24,353 nucleotides of DNA from an uncultured Porphyromonadaceae bacterium (GCA_900546835.1 UREH01000014.1:1-24353), one strand, 5' to 3'; positions 1 through 8,980 are shown, counted from the stretch's first letter. Notes: generated from the letters alone by a model not told the origin. Numbers and translations are program-made.

Positions 1-59
1 TGAAAGCGATGATAACTTTCTTCTGTTTTTCTTGCTTTTTAGGGTTATTGAGCAGGAAC

Positions 60-375
60 AATATGATATGATCATTCTATCAACATACATCTATATTGAA
101 ATATAGCCGCTTACAAACTTTATCAACACAGTGTTGATAAAATGCAAAGTTAATAACTTTCCCTTAAATAAACACCTTAAAACTGTTGAAATAGCTATTC
201 AAAACAGGTGGAAAACCAATGTGCCATTTATTTCTCATTTTGGTTATTTACTTTTATACCGGCTTTTGTCCACATTATCCAAATTTTTTCTTTCAATTTT
301 ATATCTCACTTTTCACACGGTTTTCAACATATTTGTCAACATAAAAAAGACACTCTTTCAACTGTGTGGAGTAAT
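60..375. other. Candidate replication origin (DnaA-box-like cluster)
   Basis: AT-rich gene-free stretch with many 9-mers close to the DnaA box TTATCCACA, on both strands: CTATCAACA (77-85), TTATCAACA (120-128) and its reverse complement (132-140), reverse-strand ATTTCAACA (184-192), reverse-strand TTTTCCACC (207-215), TTGTCCACA (266-274) directly abutting TTATCCAAA (275-283), TTTTCACAC (310-318), TTTTCAACA (321-329), TTGTCAACA (333-341) and reverse-strand TACTCCACA (365-373). None is a perfect consensus box; several are one base off. Such density with very AT-rich flanks is typical of bacterial oriC (known), but dnaA itself is not in view. Housekeeping genes further right (upp, rpsT, tRNAs) lie on the plus strand, which would be leading if replication starts here. 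An alternative is a repressor-binding or simply AT-rich spacer region. Confidence 0.4.
119..141. repeat. Perfect 11-bp-arm palindrome
   Basis: Arms TTTATCAACAC (119-129) and GTGTTGATAAA (131-141) are exact reverse complements around a single A at 130. The symmetry and near-absent loop fit a dimeric protein-binding site better than an RNA hairpin. Each arm contains a one-mismatch DnaA box, so the palindrome is two such boxes head to head. Confidence 0.7.
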
Positions 376-389
376 TGAAAGAGTGTCTT
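347..389 (-). terminator. Intrinsic terminator-like hairpin
   Basis: Perfect 15-bp stem, AAGACACTCTTTCAA (347-361) with its reverse complement at 375-389, and a 13-nt loop. On the minus strand the stem is followed by six T residues (complement of 343-348); on the plus strand no T run follows. It therefore best serves leftward transcription, ending the GH97 message about 260 bases past its stop codon, or shielding the region to the left. Confidence 0.65.
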
Positions 390-649
390 AGTTTATGAAA
401 GGATGGTGGATGTTGCTCAAGTGGTTACTGCCCGGATGAGGATTTTTTTCACCCTCCTGAATGGTAAAAATGAAAAGAGAGGCATTTCCCTTTTTCATTA
501 TCATAAAGTCTTTAATGGAAAAGAGGGTGAATCGGAACTCCGGAGAAAGAGTTACGAACTACCCATTTTGATGTTACCTCAATATGAGGAATTTAATTAT
601 GCCCTGACAAGGTAAAACATAGGATATTCTGCTAAGAAAAAAGTGGTAA
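390..649. other. Non-coding spacer left of the GH97 gene
   Basis: Holds only short open frames with no recognisable protein, no signal peptide and no promoter-like sequence at a sensible distance. Taken as the 3' untranslated part of the leftward GH97 transcript plus spacer. I see no RNA gene in it. Confidence 0.5.
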
Positions 650-3600
650 TTATCTTACAAGCCGTTTGTAGGTTTTGTCTCCCTCACGTACTATGTAAAG
701 TCCGGGGGTAGGATGTACCACCCGCATACCCTGAAGATTATAGTAAATAGGGATGGAATCGAATGAGTCCTCTTCCGTGGATATGGTTCCCGCTCCTGAA
801 TTCTCTGCTTTTATCACCACATCCCATAGATTGGCACTGATGTTGTTGAAACGTACGGCGAGCTGATGCACACCGTTGAGCTCCGGTAGTCTATCGAAAT
901 GATAGGACTGATAGCTCGATGTGTTGCTCTCGCGGAAAGGAACCGTGGCCCACACATCCTTATTGTCGGTGATCAGTGATATTGAGGTGGATTCATTTAT
1001 TTCAAAAGGAGAATTGGCGTTGACGGTGATATCCTTTACTCCGGTGGTATTGATATGTCCCACTACAATATCGGAACCGGCGTTTGCACGCAGAAGGCCG
1101 CGTCCGTCGGACGAAAACACATTGGCAGCTCCGTTCTGCTCGGCACATTCCATGGCAGTGAATGTGTGTTCGCCGTCAAGAAGCGGAGCCTCGGCCTCAA
1201 TCCATTCACCTTCTTTTTCCATATATCTCAGAAGTGCCACCTCTTTTACCCGGAATTCCTGCTGGCCCCGGGTTGTGAGGTCCGCACACCATCCGAGGTA
1301 AACATCACTGTCGGTATCAAGATTGAAGGTTACTCCCTGCCACAGATCGTTGGCGGCAGCTTCGGGAACAGAGTGCCATGCAATTGCGTGATCTTCTACC
1401 TCTGAGGCGGCAAGAGGTAGGTCGGCCACAAAAAGATAGGCTTTCCGCACATCCCAGATATTATAATAGGAACTGCCGAAAAAGTAGCGTCCGGCCGGAA
1501 GTGACACCTTGCGGTATATTGCGCTTCCGGCAAGGTTTCCCGATGCGTTATGCGAGTCATCCCACACACCGAGGGTCAAACAGTTGTAACCCGGATATCG
1601 GTCGATACCCTGTTTCACACCGTCATCCCCGTTGGGAATGTAGAAATCAGCTACTTCCCAGTTTGTGGGTTTGCCGAATCGCAGCGGGGATATATCCTTG
1701 CGTGTGTATTCCCGGTAATTGTCGAAAAAAGTTACGGTGACATCTTTTCCGGAGGAATCATAAAGCCTCAGATCGCTGAATCTCACGCTTCGTCCGGAGT
1801 TGGCCGCGGCTATGTTCACAAGCCATCCTATGGTGATCCTGGAGTCGTCGGCAACGGTGAATGTACCTGCATCCACCCAGTTCCACACCCATCCGGAGCG
1901 ATCCGAGCAGTCGTAGACCGACAGAGGAGTCAACGCCGGATTGAAATCGTTGCCGGCAACGATATTGAACATGCATTCCCCCTTTTCAAAACCGTAGTTT
2001 GAAGTGACATACAGTTTTACCGAATATTCCCCTTTGGGAAGCGCTTTTTTGCTTGTCTGGAAAAGAAGTCCATTGCGGATCGCGGGCAGACCATCGTCGT
2101 ATTTCTCGATGCTGATGTATTTTCCCCCTTCAAAACTGTCGAATCCCCCGTGGGTGAAATTGTCCATATTGACAATGTTCGGCGTATATTGCCATGGTTC
2201 GCCCAGCAGTCCGAATCGTGTTGAGGTGCCTGTTCCAGTATCCGAGCGGGAGAAGTTGCGCGCTTCAACGAGATATTTTCTCGTCACATTCATGGTTCTA
2301 TGTTTGTCGGGCACGCATCCGGGCGCCAGAAAGGCAAACGACTGAAAATTGCAAAGAGCATCCATCAGATTGTCGTAGGCCTGGGAAATTATGGCTGCCC
2401 CGTCGGTTTCTTTGACTTTTCCGGCATCTGCCAGCGCATCTGTAAGGGCATCGACCACTATCCGGTCATATGTTCCTGTTGTCTCTCCTATATTGTCTCC
2501 AACAGAGGCCAACGCCTGTGTGGCTCTGCTGATCAGCTCGCGGAGTTCTTCAAGGCTACGATCTGCATTTTCACCGAAAACAACGGTGAAACCTCCGTAG
2601 CCGAGGCAATGCAGGGTCAGTGTCTCGCCTTTCCGGCAGTCCATGTGGGAGAATCTGAATGATTCCGAGGTAGGTCCGTCGGCTATTACAGTGGCATTGT
2701 ATGTCTTTCCGTCATCAAGAAAGTCAAGGGTCAGCTCCATATCGCGTTCGCGGTTTTCGCCGACGATTCCCGAAAGATACCATACATCCCCTTTGCGGCG
2801 AGCAACCACAAACGACTCACCCGGATATCCGTCGACAAATATTGTCTCGTCCCAGGTGGCCGGCACTCTCTGCATATGCCTTCTGGCACTCTCCGGAAGG
2901 CCGAGAAACCCTTCCGGACGGTCAGCCCAGTGCTGAATCCCCGACTGAAACGCTACGGATAGAGCCAGCTCATGGGCATAGGAGGTGAGATGTGCGTTTT
3001 GCGAATTTGTGAATGCCACAGGTGTATAGTCCATCGGCCCGACCACATTGCGGGTGAAGGGGAGCAGGCAGTTGATGCGCGGGCCGTTGGAGGTCATGAA
3101 ACTGCTGTTGTTGTATTGTTCCGCCCCGTAGACAGCCTCATAGGATATGAGGTTTGGATAAGTGCGGTGCCATCCTCTGGGCACCGTGCATCCGTGAAAA
3201 TTCACAAGCATGTTGAAGTTTCGCGCATCCTCCAGAATGTCCAGATAATAATTCATCATATACTGCTTGTCGCTCTCGAAAAAGTCGATTTTCACTCCTG
3301 CAACACCCAAACTTCTGAGCCAAGTGAATTCCTTCACACGGCTTTCATGTGTAAGCATCCGGTCGCGCGGCGTGCTCCCCACCCCATTGTGCGGTCCCCC
3401 GGAATTATACCACATCAGAGGCTGTATGCCCTTCGACAACGCATATTTCACGGCATCCTCCAGCCGGCCTCCGTTGCCCATTTCATCCCATTCCCAGTCG
3501 AACAACACATATTCCCATCCCATGGCAGCGGCCAGATCCACATAGCTCTGACAGATTTTGAAATCCTTTGTGCCGTGATTATATGCCCAGTACACCCATG

Positions 3601-4468
3601 CGGCGCGCCCGGGTTCTATCCAGGATGTATCCTCCACCACGCATGGCTGGCTCACATCCTCCACAAGTGTGCTCTCAACAATATCGTTGAGATTTCCGAT
3701 AATAAGCACGCGCCATGGAGATTCCCATTTCCCGGTCCATACCGGATTGACGGCGCCGATGCCATTCCCTTCTCCGGCGCCGGGATAGGCTATGGTATAT
3801 GTTCTACTCTCCGCGCTGTTAGAGAGATGTGTGGCGCAATACATGCGTGAGGTACCTGCCTCGGTCAGCAGAGTGAAAACGCCTTCCGAAGCCTCAAATA
3901 GCGCGGGGTAGCCCCATTCACCACTGGCAGTGGCACCGTTCTGACGGGGAAAATCACCTTCATAGGAGGTTACATACTTTTGCATCCATCTTGGGGCATC
4001 CGCCGGAAATGTGAAAGAGGTTGCCTCTCCGGTGAATGTAATTTTCTTGTTGTCTGGATTTGGCATCACATATCGGAATGCCAGTCCGTCGTTGAACACC
4101 TTCACCTCAAGTTCTATCTCATCGCCGTCGGCATTGGAAAAAGAGGCCGTTCTGCGGTTCCCGGAATTGGAAACCGATTTTTTCTTTCCGTGCACAAGGT
4201 CATAGGTCTCGGTGAAGCTTTCTGTCGTACCCGGCGATTTCAGTTGTAGATTCCGGCTGAAATCGGCATCGGATGTGAAAAGACCCAGATCGCCCGCACA
4301 CACTTCTTTACCTTGATAACTTACATTAAAAACAGGTGTAGCATTATTCTGCCCAATAGCGACTTTAATGTTTCCGTCGGGGCTTTCCATTTCCCAGACG
4401 GGTGCCGTTTCGGCCGAGGCCGACGCGATAGCGGCCAATCCAAGCCATGATAGAATCAAATTTTTCAT
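650..4468 (-). CDS. Exported multi-domain GH97 glycoside hydrolase
   Basis: 1272 residues, about 500 more than a typical GH97 enzyme of roughly 700. Residues 1-19 are a Sec signal peptide. About 24-270 is the GH97 N-terminal beta-sandwich (E184 in EWGYPALFE fits a calcium ligand), 280-540 the catalytic barrel, 545-635 the C-terminal beta domain. GVKIDFF supplies D395 and SYEAVYGAE supplies E444 and E450. D395 to E450 is 55 residues, as I recall for nucleophile and acid/base of retaining GH97 alpha-galactosidases; the base glutamate of SusB-type inverting enzymes appears replaced by HG (425-426). Appended parts: a FIVAR-like helical segment (636-710), two related beta modules (727-905 and 912-1082, DUF5013-like by impression), a CBM6-like module (1100-1220) and a sorting-type tail (about 1238-1272, YYNLQGMRV and GLYIVREG). 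It lies divergent from the regulator gene. Substrate is inferred: an alpha-galactoside or alpha-glucoside. Confidence 0.9.
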   Translation of the reverse strand: MKNLILSWLGLAAIASASAETAPVWEMESPDGNIKVAIGQNNATPVFNVSYQGKEVCAGDLGLFTSDADFSRNLQLKSPGTTESFTETYDLVHGKKKSVSNSGNRRTASFSNADGDEIELEVKVFNDGLAFRYVMPNPDNKKITFTGEATSFTFPADAPRWMQKYVTSYEGDFPRQNGATASGEWGYPALFEASEGVFTLLTEAGTSRMYCATHLSNSAESRTYTIAYPGAGEGNGIGAVNPVWTGKWESPWRVLIIGNLNDIVESTLVEDVSQPCVVEDTSWIEPGRAAWVYWAYNHGTKDFKICQSYVDLAAAMGWEYVLFDWEWDEMGNGGRLEDAVKYALSKGIQPLMWYNSGGPHNGVGSTPRDRMLTHESRVKEFTWLRSLGVAGVKIDFFESDKQYMMNYYLDILEDARNFNMLVNFHGCTVPRGWHRTYPNLISYEAVYGAEQYNNSSFMTSNGPRINCLLPFTRNVVGPMDYTPVAFTNSQNAHLTSYAHELALSVAFQSGIQHWADRPEGFLGLPESARRHMQRVPATWDETIFVDGYPGESFVVARRKGDVWYLSGIVGENRERDMELTLDFLDDGKTYNATVIADGPTSESFRFSHMDCRKGETLTLHCLGYGGFTVVFGENADRSLEELRELISRATQALASVGDNIGETTGTYDRIVVDALTDALADAGKVKETDGAAIISQAYDNLMDALCNFQSFAFLAPGCVPDKHRTMNVTRKYLVEARNFSRSDTGTGTSTRFGLLGEPWQYTPNIVNMDNFTHGGFDSFEGGKYISIEKYDDGLPAIRNGLLFQTSKKALPKGEYSVKLYVTSNYGFEKGECMFNIVAGNDFNPALTPLSVYDCSDRSGWVWNWVDAGTFTVADDSRITIGWLVNIAAANSGRSVRFSDLRLYDSSGKDVTVTFFDNYREYTRKDISPLRFGKPTNWEVADFYIPNGDDGVKQGIDRYPGYNCLTLGVWDDSHNASGNLAGSAIYRKVSLPAGRYFFGSSYYNIWDVRKAYLFVADLPLAASEVEDHAIAWHSVPEAAANDLWQGVTFNLDTDSDVYLGWCADLTTRGQQEFRVKEVALLRYMEKEGEWIEAEAPLLDGEHTFTAMECAEQNGAANVFSSDGRGLLRANAGSDIVVGHINTTGVKDITVNANSPFEINESTSISLITDNKDVWATVPFRESNTSSYQSYHFDRLPELNGVHQLAVRFNNISANLWDVVIKAENSGAGTISTEEDSFDSIPIYYNLQGMRVVHPTPGLYIVREGDKTYKRLVR

Positions 4469-4532
4469 AACAGGTTTTTCAGTGATATTTAAAGGAAGAT
4501 ATTTTATCGGTAGAATTTATTTTAGAGAGTTG

Positions 4533-4560
4533 TCCGGAAAAATTTTCTAAAGTTTCCGGA
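4533..4560. repeat. Inverted repeat in the GH97 leader
   Basis: TCCGGAAA (4533-4540) and TTTCCGGA (4553-4560) are exact reverse complements, 12 nt apart. They lie 65-92 bases upstream of the GH97 start and just downstream of its putative -7 element, so they could be an operator or a small leader hairpin. Confidence 0.5.
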
Positions 4561-4573
4561 ATAGCTTTGCCGG

Positions 4574-4581
4574 CAAATTTA
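4574..4581 (-). promoter_or_regulatory. Possible -7 element for GH97
   Basis: The minus strand reads TAAATTTG, a match to the Bacteroidetes -7 consensus TAnnTTTG, about 105 bases before the GH97 start codon. No clear TTTG is found 20 bases upstream, so the call is tentative; an activated promoter might lack a good -33 box. Confidence 0.35.
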
Positions 4582-4623
4582 CGGTCTCCTCCGTCCATAC
4601 ACTCGGAATTATCAATCTATATA

Positions 4624-4673
4624 CTGGAGAAATCGGTCAGAGAAATTCAATTTGCGGTCAAAGTGGTCTCCAG
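4624..4673. promoter_or_regulatory. Operator-like nested repeats between GH97 and the regulator
   Basis: CTGGAGA (4624-4630) and TCTCCAG (4667-4673) form a perfect inverted pair. Between them CGGTCA occurs twice in direct orientation (4634-4639 and 4655-4660), start to start 21 bases, which is two helical turns. This fits binding of AraC-type DNA-binding domains, which often use direct repeats. The site lies upstream of both divergent promoters. Regulator binding is inference. Confidence 0.4.
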
Positions 4674-4699
4674 GGTGTATGGATTCGTTTTCTTTTATC

Positions 4700-4707
4700 T
4701 ATCTTTG
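4700..4707 (+). promoter_or_regulatory. Possible -7 element for the hybrid regulator
   Basis: TATCTTTG matches TAnnTTTG and lies about 109 bases before the chosen ATG at 4816. The -33 region is weak. The 347-bp gap between GH97 and the regulator (4469-4815) contains this element, the GH97 -7 element and the repeats listed separately, and nothing else recognised. Confidence 0.45.
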
Positions 4708-4815
4708 CGATGTTCGGCAGTAAGAAGGTATTTACATTTCTATCGGCCCTTCACATTCTAACTAACTGTTGGACGATAAGAATATCATTTGACATTCTCA
4801 GAAATTCATAGGTCA

Positions 4816-7800
4816 ATGCCTGAAACGTTACATAGCCGCCTGTTCCGGATTATCGTCGTGTGGTTGCTGGCTCTATGTCCCGCCGTAGTCGTTGCGGCGG
4901 CTGCACGGGTGTCGAATCTAAATATCAGCCATGGCCTTCCCGACAATTATGTCACCGGCGTTGCGCAGGATCGGCAGGGTTTCATGTGGTTCGCCACCGA
5001 GGAGGGTGTATGCCGATTTGACGGACGCCGATTTAGAAGCCTTTCTGAACGCAACAGTCCGCTCAGCGGCAATTCCGTCAACGCCATATTCTACGACTCC
5101 ATCGACAACAAGCTATATGTGGGGTCAAAGAAAGGTCTTGACCGGATAGATTGTTTTACAGGACGATTCGACTGTCTCATTATGCCTGATATTCCCGAGG
5201 AGATCAATTCCGTGAATGTTGTGGGATTCGCCCGGGATCCCGGAAACGACATATGGATACTCAACCGCTACAACTTCATATTGCGCTACAGTCATGCCGA
5301 CCGGAAATTCCGGATATATACCGGCGACAGTATACCGGCCCTCAAATGGAAAATGGCTTTTCACAGTATCGCCGCCGACTCCGCCGGACGGATTTATCTC
5401 GGTCATGAGAACTATGGTTTCAGCATTCTCGATCCGTCCACCATGCAGGTGGTGAATATTCCCGAGGTTTCCGATGGATCTTCCGCGCGGATCACCGGCG
5501 ATGTGAGGGCTATCCATATCGACCGGTATGAGAACATATGGGTTGGCACCGGGCAAGGGCTTGCGCTTTACAATCCCGTCAGCTGCAGTTTCACTCCCAT
5601 GTATCCCGACGGACAAACCGAGGGAATGCCGCCGGCGTTCAGTGTGCATGCCATAGCCGAGACGGCCGACGGGCGCCTTTGGGTCGGAGCGGATCCCGGA
5701 GGATTGGCCGTGATTGACATACGCGACATTTCCATATCGAATCCACGCCGTTTCGCCTCGACTGTTCCGGAGTGGGCAGTGGAGCCGCGTTCCGGCGGCC
5801 CCCGCGGTATACGTGGAATCTTTCAGGACTCATATGGAAATATATGGATGGCAACCTATGGTCAAGGCCTGGATTTCATCAGTCATCTGCCGCCATTGTT
5901 CTCGGCAATGGAAGCTGGATCCGGCAGGGGAGGGGTATGGGCGCTGCATACCGACGGTTCAGGAGCTCTCTGGGCCGGCAAGGAAGGGGAGATAGTCCGG
6001 CGCGACGCTTCCGGAAATTCACGTACTTACAGTCTCGCAAGGTATCTGGCGGATCCCCGCAGCAGGATCATGGCCATCTCCGAAGTGCCCCATGGCATCT
6101 TGTTCAGTGCTTTCAACGAAGGTGTATTTATTCTTCACCAGGCATCGGGATCGGTGCGGAAACTCCCTTTGCGTCAGGAAGGCGACTATGCCGGAACTAT
6201 CGCCACACTTGGGGATGGATCCGCCTTGCTCGGCACTCAGCATGGATTGTATGTCTATTCGGATGGGGCTTTGCGGCGAGACGACCGCATCTCCGGTCGC
6301 ACCTCGTGGCTCGCGATTAATGGAATTATAGTCGACAGCCGGGGCAGGATATGGGCCGGCACTTATGGCGACGGTATCCATATTTTTGATCGGAAAAATG
6401 AGAAATTCATCCTCCATGAAAAAAACGGTCTGGCCTCGAATGCGGTGAAACAGATATATCGCGATTCGAGGGGATGGATATGGGTGGCCGCCCAGGATGG
6501 CATCAGTCTTATAAAGGACGACGCGAATCCTGACCGTACGGTCAACTTCGGGTATAAGGAAGGGTTGGAGGATATCCATATCCGCGCGGTGGCCGAGGAT
6601 GAGGAGGGAAACATGTGGTTCGCATCCGACAACCGCCTTACCCGCTGGCATGCCGCCACGGGGCGATTTGCGAATTATGATATTCACGACGGCCTCGCGC
6701 CCGACAACATCACTGACCGAGCCGCGTGTCGTACCCCCGGCGGCTCCCTGTGGTTCGGCACTATGGGGGGTATCTGCACTTTCTCTCCGGAGGCTTTCAG
6801 CACCAAACCGTATGTACCCCCAGTAAGGATAGCCGAGTGTGTGGATCTTCTTGATGGAGATAAGCCGGTCGACCTTGCGAGCGAGAGCGGCCGGTGCGCC
6901 ATCAGTGTGCCCTACAGCGGCAATTCCTTGAAAATAAGCTTTTCCACGCCCGATTATGCCTACAATGGTCAGGTGGAGTATTCCTATATGCTCGAGCATT
7001 CCGACCGAAACTGGATTTCAGCCGGAACGGTTCCTGAAGCCGTGCTGCGTGATATTCCTGTTGGCGACCACCGCCTTCTGGTAAGGGCACGCCTGCGCGA
7101 CGGAGGATGGGAACAGTCGGGCACCGCTTCGGTCCTTATCACTGTGGTTCCACCCATATGGTTCACCTGGTATGCCAAGCTGTTTTATGTCCTTCTGGTT
7201 GTACTGGCAATATATCTGGTGGCACAGCAGTACAGGCGTCGGCTCATAATGCGCAACTCGCTCGAGATGGAGCGCCGCAAACGCATCGATCAGCAGGAGC
7301 TCAACAATGAGAAACTTCGCTTCTACACCAATGTGACCCATGAACTCCGAACACCGCTTACGCTGATTATCGGTCCGCTTGAGGATCTTGCCGAAGACCG
7401 TGGCATACCGGACGAACCCGCGGCGAAAATCCGCACCATCCGGTCGAGTGCCATGCGGTTGCTCAATCTGGTGAACCGTTTGCTCGAATTCCGGAAAACG
7501 GAGACACACCACCGGCGCCTGTCGGTGAGAAAGGGCCGTATCGCCGAAGTTATAGCCGAGGTGGGAATGCGCTACAGCGAATTGAACCGCAACGCGGATC
7601 TTTCGGTCTCGCTCGAAATTCCACCGGATCTGCCGGAAATCTATTTCGACAGGGATCTGGTTCATACCGTGATCAACAACCTCATGAGCAATGCCATGAA
7701 AAATACTCCCAAAGGGAAGATTACACTCGGCGCCACGCTTTCCGGTTCCGAATCGGGGAGATATATCGATATCACGGTCAGTGATACCGGCCACGGCATT

Positions 7801-8892
7801 GGCCCCGCGGCACTTCCTCATATATTCGATCGTTATTATCAGGCTTCTGACAGCCCTGAGGGCGCCGGTACCGGAATCGGTCTCGCGCTGGTGAAATCGC
7901 TGGCCGAGCTCCACGATGCCGCCATTTCAGTGGAAAGCACGCCGGGTCAGGGATCGGTATTCCATTTCCGGCTGAAGGTCGACGCCACATATCCCGAGGC
8001 GCTCCATCCTGGAGAAAATCCCGAGGACGGACCCGGGACCAACACACTCCGCTCGGAAGATATACCCGACAGCGACGTCCGGCCACTCGTGCTTGTCGTG
8101 GAGGACAACGAGGAGATCCGCTCCTATATCCGCGCATCGCTCTCTTCTTTCTGCAATGTGATTGAGGCACCCGATGGCCGCGAGGGGATCATTATGGCGC
8201 GGCGGCGTCTGCCGGATTTGATTGTCAGCGACATAATGATGCCTCATAAGGACGGTATCGAGCTCTGCCATGACATAAAGAGCGATGTGGCTACAAGCCA
8301 TATCCCCGTGATACTGCTTACGGCCAAGGATTCCCTTTCCGACCGTGAGCAGGGCTACGACATCGGTGCCGACTCCTATATCACCAAACCTTTCAGTGCC
8401 CGGCTGCTTATCGCCCGCATACGGAATCTGCTGGAGGCAAGGCGCCGTCTGGCGGAGGCGTTGTCGCTCCGGTTGCGCTCGGCTGAAATTCCGTCCGATA
8501 CCTCCCTCAGCGAACCGGATGCCTCCGCTCCATGGCCTTCCGGCCTCGGTACGCTCGACCGCGAATTTATCGGGAAGTTCACCCAGACCGTCAACGACAA
8601 CATGGCCCGTTGCGATGTTGATATGGCATTCATGCAGAAGGCCATGCATATGAGCCATTCAACTCTTTACCGGAAAATACGTAGTCTCACGGGCATATCG
8701 TGCACCGAGTTTATCAGAAAGTTGAAATTGAAAAGAGGATATGCCTTGCTCATGGAGGGTCATGGCGTGGCGGAATCGGCCTATGAGTGCGGCTTCAGCG
8801 ATGCAGGTTACTTCGGAAAGGTGTTCCGGGAGGAATTCGGAATTTTGCCCTCGCAGATCCACCGTGATAAGCCCGATGGTCCGCACTCTTAG
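4816..8892 (+). CDS. Hybrid two-component system sensor-regulator (HTCS)
   Basis: One-protein signalling system spanning the inner membrane: a periplasmic glycan sensor joined to a cytoplasmic kinase, receiver and DNA-binding domain. Numbering is from ATG 4816 (1358 residues); a TTG 27 bases upstream is in frame, but the ATG sits directly before a signal-peptide-like segment (about 6-30). About 30-665 is a two-part beta-propeller with recurring blade motifs such as IWVGTGQGL and IWAGTYGDG. About 700-778 is a Y_Y_Y domain, followed by a membrane helix (786-806), HisKA with HELRTPL (phospho-acceptor H842), an ATPase domain with DTGHGIG and GAGTGIGL, a receiver with acceptor D1139 in IVSDIMMP, and an AraC-type helix-turn-helix (about 1255-1350). 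All catalytic motifs are intact. Family members detect oligosaccharides and activate adjacent glycan-use genes; the divergent GH97 gene is the obvious target (inference). No susC/susD pair is seen nearby. Confidence 0.95.
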   Translation: MPETLHSRLFRIIVVWLLALCPAVVVAAAARVSNLNISHGLPDNYVTGVAQDRQGFMWFATEEGVCRFDGRRFRSLSERNSPLSGNSVNAIFYDSIDNKLYVGSKKGLDRIDCFTGRFDCLIMPDIPEEINSVNVVGFARDPGNDIWILNRYNFILRYSHADRKFRIYTGDSIPALKWKMAFHSIAADSAGRIYLGHENYGFSILDPSTMQVVNIPEVSDGSSARITGDVRAIHIDRYENIWVGTGQGLALYNPVSCSFTPMYPDGQTEGMPPAFSVHAIAETADGRLWVGADPGGLAVIDIRDISISNPRRFASTVPEWAVEPRSGGPRGIRGIFQDSYGNIWMATYGQGLDFISHLPPLFSAMEAGSGRGGVWALHTDGSGALWAGKEGEIVRRDASGNSRTYSLARYLADPRSRIMAISEVPHGILFSAFNEGVFILHQASGSVRKLPLRQEGDYAGTIATLGDGSALLGTQHGLYVYSDGALRRDDRISGRTSWLAINGIIVDSRGRIWAGTYGDGIHIFDRKNEKFILHEKNGLASNAVKQIYRDSRGWIWVAAQDGISLIKDDANPDRTVNFGYKEGLEDIHIRAVAEDEEGNMWFASDNRLTRWHAATGRFANYDIHDGLAPDNITDRAACRTPGGSLWFGTMGGICTFSPEAFSTKPYVPPVRIAECVDLLDGDKPVDLASESGRCAISVPYSGNSLKISFSTPDYAYNGQVEYSYMLEHSDRNWISAGTVPEAVLRDIPVGDHRLLVRARLRDGGWEQSGTASVLITVVPPIWFTWYAKLFYVLLVVLAIYLVAQQYRRRLIMRNSLEMERRKRIDQQELNNEKLRFYTNVTHELRTPLTLIIGPLEDLAEDRGIPDEPAAKIRTIRSSAMRLLNLVNRLLEFRKTETHHRRLSVRKGRIAEVIAEVGMRYSELNRNADLSVSLEIPPDLPEIYFDRDLVHTVINNLMSNAMKNTPKGKITLGATLSGSESGRYIDITVSDTGHGIGPAALPHIFDRYYQASDSPEGAGTGIGLALVKSLAELHDAAISVESTPGQGSVFHFRLKVDATYPEALHPGENPEDGPGTNTLRSEDIPDSDVRPLVLVVEDNEEIRSYIRASLSSFCNVIEAPDGREGIIMARRRLPDLIVSDIMMPHKDGIELCHDIKSDVATSHIPVILLTAKDSLSDREQGYDIGADSYITKPFSARLLIARIRNLLEARRRLAEALSLRLRSAEIPSDTSLSEPDASAPWPSGLGTLDREFIGKFTQTVNDNMARCDVDMAFMQKAMHMSHSTLYRKIRSLTGISCTEFIRKLKLKRGYALLMEGHGVAESAYECGFSDAGYFGKVFREEFGILPSQIHRDKPDGPHS

Positions 8893-8980
8893 AAAAAGCG
8901 GCATGCATGATGAAAACATATGGAATGTTGGCAGAAACTACTCTCTTGTTTGTTATAAAGGGAAGAGGGAGCGGGCGGAA

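Noticed and set aside
1..40. Weak terminator (GAAAG/CTTTC then T-rich) for a gene left of the window
   Set aside because: The stem is only 5 bp and the upstream gene is not visible, so it cannot be supported.
131..391. Open frame of 86 codons on the plus strand
   Set aside because: Starts inside the palindrome and runs through the terminator-like hairpin and DnaA-box-like cluster; composition is that of AT-rich non-coding DNA.
403..615. Open frame of 70 codons on the plus strand
   Set aside because: No recognisable family, no promoter at a sensible distance, and it lies in the presumed 3' leader of the GH97 transcript.
2972..3850. Long open frame (292 codons) antisense to the GH97 catalytic region
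   Set aside because: It mirrors a strongly conserved GH97 domain on the other strand; rich in His, Cys and Pro as expected for a shadow frame.
6019..6999. Long open frame (326 codons) antisense to the HTCS propeller
   Set aside because: The plus-strand frame has clear propeller motifs; the antisense product matches nothing known to me.
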